Shown piece by piece: positions 39,207 through 45,192 of a stretch of 45,192 nucleotides of DNA (positions are counted from its first letter, which is position 1; every line of letters begins with the position of its first letter). The DNA is from Heyndrickxia sporothermodurans (GTDB lineage Bacteria; Bacillota; Bacilli; Bacillales; Bacillaceae_C): positions 1 to 45,192 of the forward strand of contig BORH01000030.1 of the NCBI GenBank assembly GCA_018333075.1, read 5' to 3'. The notes under the pieces were generated by a model. That model was not told the origin of the DNA. It did not search any database and worked only from the letters and a program-made list of their open reading frames with translations. The translations under genes were made by a program, and so were the position numbers.

Positions 39207-39231
39207 CATTATTTAGGAGGATTTATGATGA
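39173..39231 (+). promoter_or_regulatory. Hairpin sequestering the yidC SD and start codon
   Basis: TCATCAT (39173-39179) pairs with ATGATGA (39225-39231), and ATCC (39182-39185) pairs with GGAT (39219-39222). A symmetric TT/TT loop separates them. The 3' arm holds the end of the AGGAGG site and both possible ATG codons. The 5' arm is codons 86-90 of the MifM-like leader. A ribosome paused near codons 82-86 would open it and expose the yidC start. Confidence 0.6.
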
Positions 39232-40016
39232 AACGTTTTTTTCAATATTTCTCATTACTAATAGGTTCGGTTATTTTACTCTCTGCTTGTTCAGGAAATA
39301 CATCTAATAGTTCAAATAACACAGGATTTTTCCATGAATATTTCGTTGTGCCTTTCACTAAGGTGATTCATTTTACTGCTGATTTATTTGGTGGGAACTA
39401 TGGAGTTGCGATCATCTTAATTACCATTTTAATTCGTTTGATCCTTATGCCTTTTATGTTAAAAACATTTAAGAAACAACAAATTATGAAAGAAAAAATG
39501 GAAAAATTAAAGCCTGAAATGACTGTTATTCAAAATAAAATTAAACAAGCAAAAACAAAAGAAGAACAAGTCAAATTGCAGCAAGAAATGATGGGCTTAT
39601 ACAAAAAGCATGATGTAAACCCATTAAATATGGGCTGCTTGCCATTAATTATCCAAATGCCAATATTGATGGGATTTTATTATGCAATTCGAGGCTCAAA
39701 AGAAATTGCTTCCCACGATTTCTTATGGTTTAACCTTGGCCATGTAGACATACCTATGGCAATAATTGCCGGAGTTATGTATTATTTTCAATCAAAGGTT
39801 TCACTTATCGGAATGACTGAAGAACAACAAAAACAAATGAAGATTTTTGGTTTACTTTCACCAATAATGATTTTAATTGTATCATTTAGTGCCCCTGCAG
39901 CTTTACCACTTTATTGGACTGTTGGTGGTGCATTCTTAATTGGACAAACATATTTATCTAAAAAGTTTTATCAATCTCACCCACCGAAAGAAGAACAAAC
40001 ATCCAAAAATAAATAA
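39228..40016 (+). CDS. yidC: Membrane protein insertase YidC/OxaA (YidC2-like)
   Basis: A Bacillus-type YidC that inserts and folds membrane proteins. An N-terminal lipoprotein signal (LLSACS lipobox, Cys near residue 21) is followed by five hydrophobic segments. The first carries the essential Arg in LITILIRLILMPFML. A charged coiled coil (KLKPEMTVIQNKIKQAKTKE) and MGCLPLIIQMPILMGFYYAI are conserved. GGAGG at 39216-39220 favours ATG 39228; ATG 39225 overlaps it. A strong terminator follows. Because of the MifM-like leader I take it as the regulated second YidC; the housekeeping one, usually beside rpmH/rnpA, is not here. Confidence 0.93.
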   Translation: MKRFFQYFSLLIGSVILLSACSGNTSNSSNNTGFFHEYFVVPFTKVIHFTADLFGGNYGVAIILITILIRLILMPFMLKTFKKQQIMKEKMEKLKPEMTVIQNKIKQAKTKEEQVKLQQEMMGLYKKHDVNPLNMGCLPLIIQMPILMGFYYAIRGSKEIASHDFLWFNLGHVDIPMAIIAGVMYYFQSKVSLIGMTEEQQKQMKIFGLLSPIMILIVSFSAPAALPLYWTVGGAFLIGQTYLSKKFYQSHPPKEEQTSKNK

Positions 40017-40019
40017 TCA

Positions 40020-40062
40020 ATAGGGGATGTCAGTTAAGTTTCACTTAACTGACATCCCCTAT
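40020..40062 (+). terminator. yidC terminator, 20-bp perfect stem
   Basis: ATAGGGGATGTCAGTTAAGT (40020-40039) pairs perfectly with 40043-40062 over a TTC loop and is followed by seven T. Its GGGGATGTCA...TGACATCCCC ends recall the elements at 9650 and 34494. Confidence 0.93.
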
Positions 40063-40235
40063 TTTTTTAAAGTTTTCGTACTGATCCTTTTAATTTCAAA
40101 AATAGAGACCATAAATAAATGAATGTAGTTAAATTAAGCTTAAGAAAACAGAAAATTCTATGCAGATTTCTTTTCATTTTGTCGATACTCATCAAATATT
40201 AGGAGAAAATATTTTTAATTTTTAAACAAATTCCA

Positions 40236-40264
40236 TTGAAAAATCTCTTATAAACTTGTAGGAT
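40236..40264 (+). promoter_or_regulatory. Possible sigma-A promoter of the aldehyde dehydrogenase
   Basis: TTGAAA (40236-40241), 17 bases, TAGGAT (40259-40264). The -35 is good and the -10 matches at four of six positions. The cre site begins right at the expected start of transcription. Confidence 0.45.
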
Positions 40265-40269
40265 TAATA

Positions 40270-40283
40270 TGTAAGCGCTGTCT
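40270..40283 (+). promoter_or_regulatory. Catabolite-responsive element (cre)
   Basis: TGTAAGCGCTGTCT matches the CcpA operator TGWAANCGNTNWCA at all positions but the last. It is about 70 bases before the aldehyde dehydrogenase start, so carbon catabolite repression of that gene is expected. Confidence 0.7.
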
Positions 40284-40352
40284 ATCTAAAAATTTTTCAA
40301 CAACATGACACACCTCTAGTAAACTTTCGAATCTTTTAAGGAGGGTTTTTTT

Positions 40353-41837
40353 ATGAGTCAAGTTTTAGTAGGAATCAACGAAAAAGTAGAAAAATTTTTA
40401 CAAGGAAAGAAAAAACTTTATATTAATGGAGAGTTTGTAGAAAGTGCTTCAGGAAAAACCTTCGATACACCTAACCCTGCTACAGGAGAGGTTTTAGCAA
40501 CAGTATATGAAGCTGGTGAAGAAGATATTGATCGTGCTGTTAAGGCAGCGAGAGCAGCTTTTGATAGTGGAAAATGGTCAAAAATGAGCGCGGCTGCAAG
40601 AGGCCGTCTAATGTATAAATTAGCAGATTTAATGGAAGAAAATAAAGAAGCTTTAGCGCAATTAGAAACATTAGATAACGGTAAACCGATTAATGAAACG
40701 ATGAATGCTGATGTACCGTTGGCAATTGAACATATGCGTTATTATGCTGGTTGGACTAATAAAATTACCGGACAAACCATTCCAGTTAGTGGACCTTTCT
40801 TCAATTATACTAGACACGAAGCTGTTGGAGTGGTCGGTCAAATTATTCCTTGGAACTTCCCATTGTTAATGGCAATGTGGAAAATGGGAGCTGCCCTTGC
40901 AACAGGCTGTACAATTGTTCTTAAACCTGCAGAACAGACTCCCCTTTCAGCACTTTATTTAGCTGAGCTTGCTGAAGAAGCTGGATTCCCTGCTGGTGTC
41001 ATTAATATAGTTCCGGGCTTTGGAGAAACAGCGGGTCAACCGTTAGTAGATCATCCATTAGTTGATAAAATTGCCTTTACTGGTTCTACTTCTGTTGGAA
41101 AGTCAATAATGGAGAAAGCAGCAAAAACATTAAAGCGTGTGACACTTGAGCTTGGAGGAAAATCGCCAAATATTATTTTGCCTGATGCAGATTTAAGTAA
41201 AGCAATTCCAGGTGCATTAAATGGTGTAATGTTTAACCAAGGACAGGTTTGCTGTGCAGGTTCTCGCGTATTTATCCAAAAGAAAAATTACGATAATGTA
41301 GTTGCTGATATGGTTTCACATGCAAAAAATATTAAGCAAGGATTTGGATTAGATCAACAAACTCAAATGGGGCCTCTTGTATCTACTGAACAGCAGTCTC
41401 GCGTATTGAACTATATAGAAAAAGGATTAAATGAAGGGGCTGAATTGTTAACAGGTGGAGGAAAGCCTCGCGAGGAAGGTTACTTCGTTGAACCAACAAT
41501 CTTTGCTGATGTTAACGATGAAATGACCATTGCAAAAGAAGAAATCTTCGGCCCAGTAATTGCTGCTCTACCATTCGAAGATTTGGATGAAGTTATTAAT
41601 CGTGCCAATAATAGTGATTATGGCTTAGCTGCCGGTTTATGGACACGAGATGTGGCTAACGCACATTATATCGCTAATCGATTACGTGCTGGTACTGTTT
41701 GGGTTAACTGCTATAACGTTTTTGATGCAGCATCACCATTTGGTGGTTATAAGCAATCAGGTATAGGACGAGAAATGGGATCTTATGCTTTAAATAACTA
41801 TACAGAGGTTAAGAGTGTTTGGCTTTCTTTAAAATAA
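40353..41837 (+). CDS. NAD-dependent aldehyde dehydrogenase (DhaS-like)
   Basis: A 494-residue aldehyde dehydrogenase that oxidises aldehydes to acids with NAD(P)+. The Rossmann motif IPWNFPLLMAMWKMG, the Gly-rich FTGSTSVGKSI, the general base Glu in LELGGKSPNI, and the catalytic Cys in FNQGQVCCAGSR are all present. So is KEEIFGPV. The C-terminal SPFGGYKQSGIGREMG is the class 1/2 signature. It is closest to the DhaS/DhaB type of Bacillus, but the substrate is uncertain. AAGGAGGG precedes the ATG. The cre site upstream suggests CcpA repression on good carbon sources. Confidence 0.94.
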   Translation: MSQVLVGINEKVEKFLQGKKKLYINGEFVESASGKTFDTPNPATGEVLATVYEAGEEDIDRAVKAARAAFDSGKWSKMSAAARGRLMYKLADLMEENKEALAQLETLDNGKPINETMNADVPLAIEHMRYYAGWTNKITGQTIPVSGPFFNYTRHEAVGVVGQIIPWNFPLLMAMWKMGAALATGCTIVLKPAEQTPLSALYLAELAEEAGFPAGVINIVPGFGETAGQPLVDHPLVDKIAFTGSTSVGKSIMEKAAKTLKRVTLELGGKSPNIILPDADLSKAIPGALNGVMFNQGQVCCAGSRVFIQKKNYDNVVADMVSHAKNIKQGFGLDQQTQMGPLVSTEQQSRVLNYIEKGLNEGAELLTGGGKPREEGYFVEPTIFADVNDEMTIAKEEIFGPVIAALPFEDLDEVINRANNSDYGLAAGLWTRDVANAHYIANRLRAGTVWVNCYNVFDAASPFGGYKQSGIGREMGSYALNNYTEVKSVWLSLK

Positions 41838-41845
41838 TACGAAAA

Positions 41846-41879
41846 AAGAACCCGAGATTATATCAAATCTTGGGTTCTT
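41846..41879. terminator. Bidirectional terminator
   Basis: AAGAACCCGAGATT and AATCTTGGGTTCTT form a 14-bp stem with one G-U pair and a 6-base loop between convergent genes. Confidence 0.85.
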
Positions 41880-41883
41880 CACT

Positions 41884-43527
41884 TTAATTGGAACTTGGAA
41901 CTTTATCAATTGATTGTTCTCTTAAACGATACTTTTGAATTTTACCAGATGCTGTCATTGGATAACTATCCGTTATTTCTATAAAACGCGGGATTTTATG
42001 TCTTGAAATTTTTCCTTTGCAGAATTTTCTTACTTCTTCTAATGTAATGGTTTCTCCCTTTTTCGGGATAATCCAAGCCATTACTTCTTCACCAAAGGTC
42101 TCATCAGGGACGCCAATTACTTGTACATCTAAAATTTTTGGGTGAGAATAGAGAAATTCTTCAATCTCTCTTGGATAAATATTTTCCCCTCCTCTAATAA
42201 TCATATCCTTTAATCTTCCAGTAATTCGACAGTAGCCGTTTTCATCCATTACTGCTAAATCTCCTGTATGAAGCCAACCTCCATCATCTATTGCGTCTTT
42301 TGTCGCTTCGTCATCTTTATAATATCCCTTCATGACATGATAGCCTCTTGTACAAAGTTCCCCTTGTTCACCATTTTCAACTGCTTTATTTGTGACTGGA
42401 TCCACTATCTTCACTTCAACATGTGGAAGAACACGTCCAACAGATTCTACTCTTAATTCGATCGGATCATTTGTTCTTGTTTGAGTAATAACAGGAGATG
42501 ACTCTGTTTGTCCATATGCAATGGTGATTTCCGATGCCCCCATTCGTTGAATAACACCTTTCATTACCTCAATTGGACAGTTTGAACCTGCCATTATTCC
42601 TGTTCTTAATGATGAAAGATCATATTCATCAAAATTAGCTAAATTTAATTCATTGATAAACATAGTCGGTACTCCATGTAATCCAGTACACTTTTCATCT
42701 TGAACCGTTTGTAGTACTTGGCTAGGATTAAATTCTTGAATCGGTACCATTGTCGCTCCAACTGAAACACAAGCCATTGTTCCTAGTACACATCCAAAGC
42801 AATGAAAAAATGGCACAGGTATACAAAGACGATCTTTTTCAGTCAATTCCATACAATTCGCAATGTTATACCCATTATTTACAATATTATTATGGGTTAA
42901 CATTACTCCTTTTGGAAATCCAGTTGTACCTGAGGTATATTGCATATTTATTACATCATTTGGATGCAATGATTGTATACGTAGGTTTAATGCTTCGTCT
43001 GTAACCTCATCACTTAAACGCAATAAATCATCCCAATTATATGTACCTGGATATTTTTTGGTACCTAATACAATTACATTCTTCAGCTCTGGAAGACGTT
43101 TACTTATCAAATTGCCTGCTTCTGACTCATTTAGTTCAGGACAGATTTCATACAACATCTGAATATAGGAGGAATTTCGATAGCTTTCCATTAAAATAAT
43201 TGTTTTTGAATCTGATTGACGCAATAAATATTCCAATTCAGTGGTCTGATAATTCGTATTGACGGTTACTAAAACTGCCCCCATTTTCCCTGTTGCAAAT
43301 TGGCATGTGAGCCATTCAGGCGTATTTGTTGCCCAAATTGCTGCATGATCCCCTTTTTCTATCCCGAGTCTCATTAGTCCTTTAGCTATTAAATTACAAT
43401 GATTATTGAATTCCTTGTATGAATAACGCAAATTTCGATCGGAATAAATGACTGCTTCATGATCAGGGTGCTGCAAAGCTTTTTGTTCTAATAATTCTCC
43501 TATTGTTACATTTAATAATGAAGCCAT
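41884..43527 (-). CDS. AMP-dependent acyl-CoA synthetase (YngI-like)
   Basis: A 547-residue adenylating enzyme of the ANL superfamily. It activates a carboxylate to acyl-AMP and then the CoA thioester. Motif A3 is YTSGTTGFPKGVMLTHNN; A5 is AYGQTESSP; A7 is GWLHTGDLAVMD; GRLKDMIIRGGENIYPREIE is A8; and ASGKIQKYRLRE holds the catalytic Lys (A10). The length and sequence match the YngI/FadD3 branch, usually medium- or branched-chain acyl-CoA synthetases. AGGAGGATG precedes the ATG. It stands alone, so the substrate is not indicated by neighbours, although an aldehyde dehydrogenase is convergent to it. Confidence 0.92.
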   Translation of the reverse strand: MASLLNVTIGELLEQKALQHPDHEAVIYSDRNLRYSYKEFNNHCNLIAKGLMRLGIEKGDHAAIWATNTPEWLTCQFATGKMGAVLVTVNTNYQTTELEYLLRQSDSKTIILMESYRNSSYIQMLYEICPELNESEAGNLISKRLPELKNVIVLGTKKYPGTYNWDDLLRLSDEVTDEALNLRIQSLHPNDVINMQYTSGTTGFPKGVMLTHNNIVNNGYNIANCMELTEKDRLCIPVPFFHCFGCVLGTMACVSVGATMVPIQEFNPSQVLQTVQDEKCTGLHGVPTMFINELNLANFDEYDLSSLRTGIMAGSNCPIEVMKGVIQRMGASEITIAYGQTESSPVITQTRTNDPIELRVESVGRVLPHVEVKIVDPVTNKAVENGEQGELCTRGYHVMKGYYKDDEATKDAIDDGGWLHTGDLAVMDENGYCRITGRLKDMIIRGGENIYPREIEEFLYSHPKILDVQVIGVPDETFGEEVMAWIIPKKGETITLEEVRKFCKGKISRHKIPRFIEITDSYPMTASGKIQKYRLREQSIDKVPSSN

Positions 43528-43673
43528 TGCTAATCATCCTCCTAACAGACCGTATAATAAGATATATTGAAAAATTAAATTAACGTATTCACAACATAAT
43601 GTTATCACGTTTTTCAGAATATTCAAATAGAAATAAACGAAATATTATAAAATTTAAATTCTGGAAATAATAT

Positions 43674-43686
43674 GTGCAATTTGCAC
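43674..43686. promoter_or_regulatory. Palindrome GTGCAA-T-TTGCAC, possible operator
   Basis: A perfect 6-bp inverted repeat with a one-base centre in the region between the divergent acyl-CoA synthetase and the Sda-like gene. The binding protein, if any, is unknown. Confidence 0.35.
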
Positions 43687-43797
43687 GAGTTTAAGAAATT
43701 ATTCAAATTTACTGTCAAAACACTTTTCTTTTTTTGAGAAAAGAGTTAAAATGGTTGAAAATATAGTAAATAATATATTCCACTAGGAGGTTTTGTC

Positions 43798-43929
43798 ATG
43801 AAAATTATGAGTAACGAAATGTTGGTGGCAGCCTATCGAGACGCTGAAAAGAAAGGTCAAGAACGTGAGTGGATAAAATTATTGAAATCGGAATTAATAA
43901 AACGTGGGTTAAATCCTTCTAAAAGTTAA
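43798..43929 (+). CDS. sda: Sda-like sporulation histidine kinase inhibitor
   Basis: A 43-residue peptide, MKIMSNEMLVAAYRDAEKKG..., with REWIKLLKSELIKRGL. B. subtilis Sda (46 residues) has the same helix-turn-helix hairpin plan: LSDELLIESYFKA... then DFIELIENEIKRRSL. The positions MSNEML-AY and WI-LL--EL-KRGL line up. Sda binds KinA and blocks the sporulation phosphorelay when DNA replication is disturbed. AGGAGG (43785-43790) is 7 bases before ATG. A tight terminator follows. One DnaA-box-like 9-mer (GTATTCACA, 43585-43593, one mismatch) lies upstream, but not the cluster known for B. subtilis sda. Confidence 0.75.
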   Translation: MKIMSNEMLVAAYRDAEKKGQEREWIKLLKSELIKRGLNPSKS

Positions 43930-43930
43930 A

Positions 43931-43961
43931 AAAAGTGTGCAATCTTTGATTGCACACTTTT
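43931..43961 (+). terminator. Terminator after sda-like gene
   Basis: AAAAGTGTGCAATC and GATTGCACACTTTT form a 14-bp perfect stem with a TTT loop, directly after the stop. Confidence 0.9.
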
Positions 43962-44040
43962 AATGTTTTCACTCACACACGATTCGAAACTATATTTTTA
44001 ATAATCATTAATGAAATTGTTGTAAGGGGTTTATTATGAT

Positions 44041-44838
44041 CTATTCAGTGTATCTTTGCTTAATAGGGTCACAATTAGGAGGATGCATATTCGTTGACTC
44101 AGCTAGCTTTGTTAAATAATAACACTCCTCACGAAACATATGATCTGCCATAAGTGCAGGAAATACACCCAATATTTGCTTTGAGAGTTCGAATTCAAAA
44201 ATTTCATTTAAAAACATCTGAAACATTTCCATTTCAATTTTTACATCTGAGTTAAATCGTTTTAAGGCGGGAAAAACATGTTCATTTGACCGTAAATATC
44301 CTGTCAATTCAACTGCTTTCAAATAAAACTCTTTAAAAACTTTCTCGAATTCTTCGCTTGATATTTTATACTTATTCTCAATTGCGTCCATCTCATCATT
44401 AATCGCAGCAGCATGGCCATATGCATCTTGAAGCCAAAGTAAATGATGGTGTAACTCATGATAAATAGGAATTTTCTCTCCTTTTTTCATATGCTGTAAT
44501 ATTCTTTCATACTCTTCAAGCTCATTTACCATATGATTCATAAAAGTTGGCGATAAATGAATATGAATTTTCCCTACTAAATGTCTTTTTAAGATTTCTA
44601 GTTTAAACTTTTTTAAATTTAAAACGTGCGTTTCTGCTTGCTTAGCAAGTAAGATTGACTCTTCTTCATTACTAATGTTCTTTGCCTTTTCTAGAAGACT
44701 ATCAAATAAATCTCTAAACTCTCTAGCTTTAACAATCATTTCTTCCTCGTTTTCACTTAAAGCTGACAAAATAAATCTGGAATGATCCCCTAAAACTTGA
44801 AGCCAAAAAGTATGTTCAAATTTTGAATCCAATTCCAC
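44041..44838 (-). CDS. DUF2935 domain protein
   Basis: A 265-residue all-helical protein made of two similar halves, each starting with a helix carrying a His or Glu metal-ligand pattern (FWLQVLGDHSRFI near the start, FPALMADHMFREECYYL near the end). This is the DUF2935 family of Bacillus and Clostridium, with a ferritin-like four-helix fold thought to bind two metals; the role is unknown. The start is GTG 44838 with GGAG 9 bases upstream. No neighbours help. Confidence 0.85.
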   Translation of the reverse strand: MELDSKFEHTFWLQVLGDHSRFILSALSENEEEMIVKAREFRDLFDSLLEKAKNISNEEESILLAKQAETHVLNLKKFKLEILKRHLVGKIHIHLSPTFMNHMVNELEEYERILQHMKKGEKIPIYHELHHHLLWLQDAYGHAAAINDEMDAIENKYKISSEEFEKVFKEFYLKAVELTGYLRSNEHVFPALKRFNSDVKIEMEMFQMFLNEIFEFELSKQILGVFPALMADHMFREECYYLTKLAESTNMHPPNCDPIKQRYTE

Positions 44839-44924
44839 TTATTTCATCTCCTTCCTTCCTTACTCTCCCATCCTAATCATATTCAAAGCCTAACTTGGAC
44901 TATGTATCATCTAAATGAATATAA

Positions 44925-45030
44925 AAAAAGCGTAAACGCCTTTCTCATCGACGTACGACTGGGAAAAGTGGCAGTAAAATTTCTCCTAGAAGTGCAAAGA
45001 CTGAGATATAGGAGACGCAGCAGAAATTTA
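44925..45030. repeat. GC-richer patch, possible dispersed repeat
   Basis: A stretch of about 100 bases (AAAAAGCGTAAACGCC ... GGAGACGCAGCAG) is clearly richer in G and C than the surroundings and has no gene or RBS. It looks like a copy of an intergenic repeat rather than coding DNA. That is an impression only, since no second copy lies in this window. Confidence 0.35.
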
Positions 45031-45070
45031 TTATTAGTAACTAAAAAAAAGCCCTTCTCAATGAATAAAG

Positions 45071-45192
45071 TGTACCCTTTGTAAAGAACATTTTAAAAAA
45101 AGCCTAAGCAATTTTAAGAAGATGATCTCTGTATTGAACAGGGGTCATCTTTTTTAGATTCCATTGGTATCTATAGTGATTGTAATACGACA
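45071..45192. mobile_element. Right-edge IS3-family insertion sequence (partial)
   Basis: The end of an IS3-family element whose body lies beyond the window. The probable terminal repeat starts TGTACCCTTTGTAAAGAACA at 45071, opening with the TG typical of the family. The transposase C-terminus reads leftwards from 45192. The target duplication cannot be checked. Confidence 0.7.
45104..45192 (-). CDS. IS3-family transposase, C-terminal fragment
   Basis: The last 29 codons read SYYNHYRYQWNLKKMTPVQY and then RDHLLKIA-stop. This is the conserved C-terminus of the DDE transposase OrfB of IS3 (IS150-type) elements. The rest, including the catalytic DDE residues, is outside the window, so it is not known whether the element is intact. 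Confidence 0.85.
   Translation of the reverse strand, partial: SYYNHYRYQWNLKKMTPVQYRDHLLKIA

Larger units (their letters stand above)
40063..40352. other. Intergenic region upstream of the aldehyde dehydrogenase
   Basis: About 290 bases holding the promoter and cre site described separately. The first 170 bases show nothing recognisable. Confidence 0.5.

Noticed and set aside
44902-45084. 60-codon plus-strand frame beside the IS end
   Set aside because: No RBS. It runs through the repeat-like patch and into the IS terminal repeat.

Overview
The window reads as chromosomal DNA from a low-GC, endospore-forming Bacillaceae species (Bacillus sensu lato). The support is strong AGGAGG-type ribosome binding sites, frequent TTG/GTG starts, and a gene set typical of the group: YhfH, YuzL, YkuS, an Sda-like sporulation checkpoint peptide, 2Duf/DUF1657 spore proteins, Fnr with a C-terminal Fe-S motif, MprF, YojN/YojO, YngI and a MifM-like leader before yidC. 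Most of it is ordinary core or semi-core chromosome. The only clear mobile DNA is an IS3-family element cut by the right edge.

Layout. 1-4.3 kb: a GrpB-family protein; a sigma factor-clpP pair in which clpP begins at a TTG directly after the sigma gene; an unlisted 42-aa ORF; a vanW-type gene broken by two single-base frameshifts; the small zinc protein YhfH. 4.4-9.9 kb: an AlaX-type editing protein, a first topoisomerase III, an acyltransferase-3 membrane protein and two small zinc proteins. 10-16 kb: a FAD/Rieske oxidoreductase, thiT behind a TPP riboswitch, an ABC-F ATPase and an HpaB-type hydroxylase. 16-26 kb: a DUF1657-DUF1657-2Duf operon, pepF, mprF, trhO and a second topoisomerase III.

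26-34.5 kb: a YqkK-like protein, a YitT-family protein, an Fsr-like exporter, YuzL and YkuS. Then comes a molybdenum cofactor run (moaA, a soluble chemoreceptor, moeA, mobB), divergent from fnr, which suggests anaerobic or nitrate metabolism. 34.5-39 kb: a D,D-carboxypeptidase and the yojN-yojO pair (MoxR AAA+ ATPase and VWA protein). 39-45 kb: a MifM-like leader plus yidC, an aldehyde dehydrogenase with a cre site, a YngI-type acyl-CoA synthetase, an Sda-like peptide, a DUF2935 protein, a GC-richer repeat-like patch and the IS3 end.

The most interesting signal is at 38916-39231. A 96-codon leader with one membrane segment ends in a WI...NED motif spaced as in the MifM arrest peptide. Its last codons can pair with the Shine-Dalgarno and start codon of yidC. 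This looks like a divergent translation-arrest sensor of membrane insertion. Other points worth a second look are the stand-alone 2Duf operon, the sigma-clpP pair, the chemoreceptor embedded among Mo-cofactor genes, the two topoisomerase III paralogues, and dispersed GGGG(C/A)TGTCA inverted repeats.
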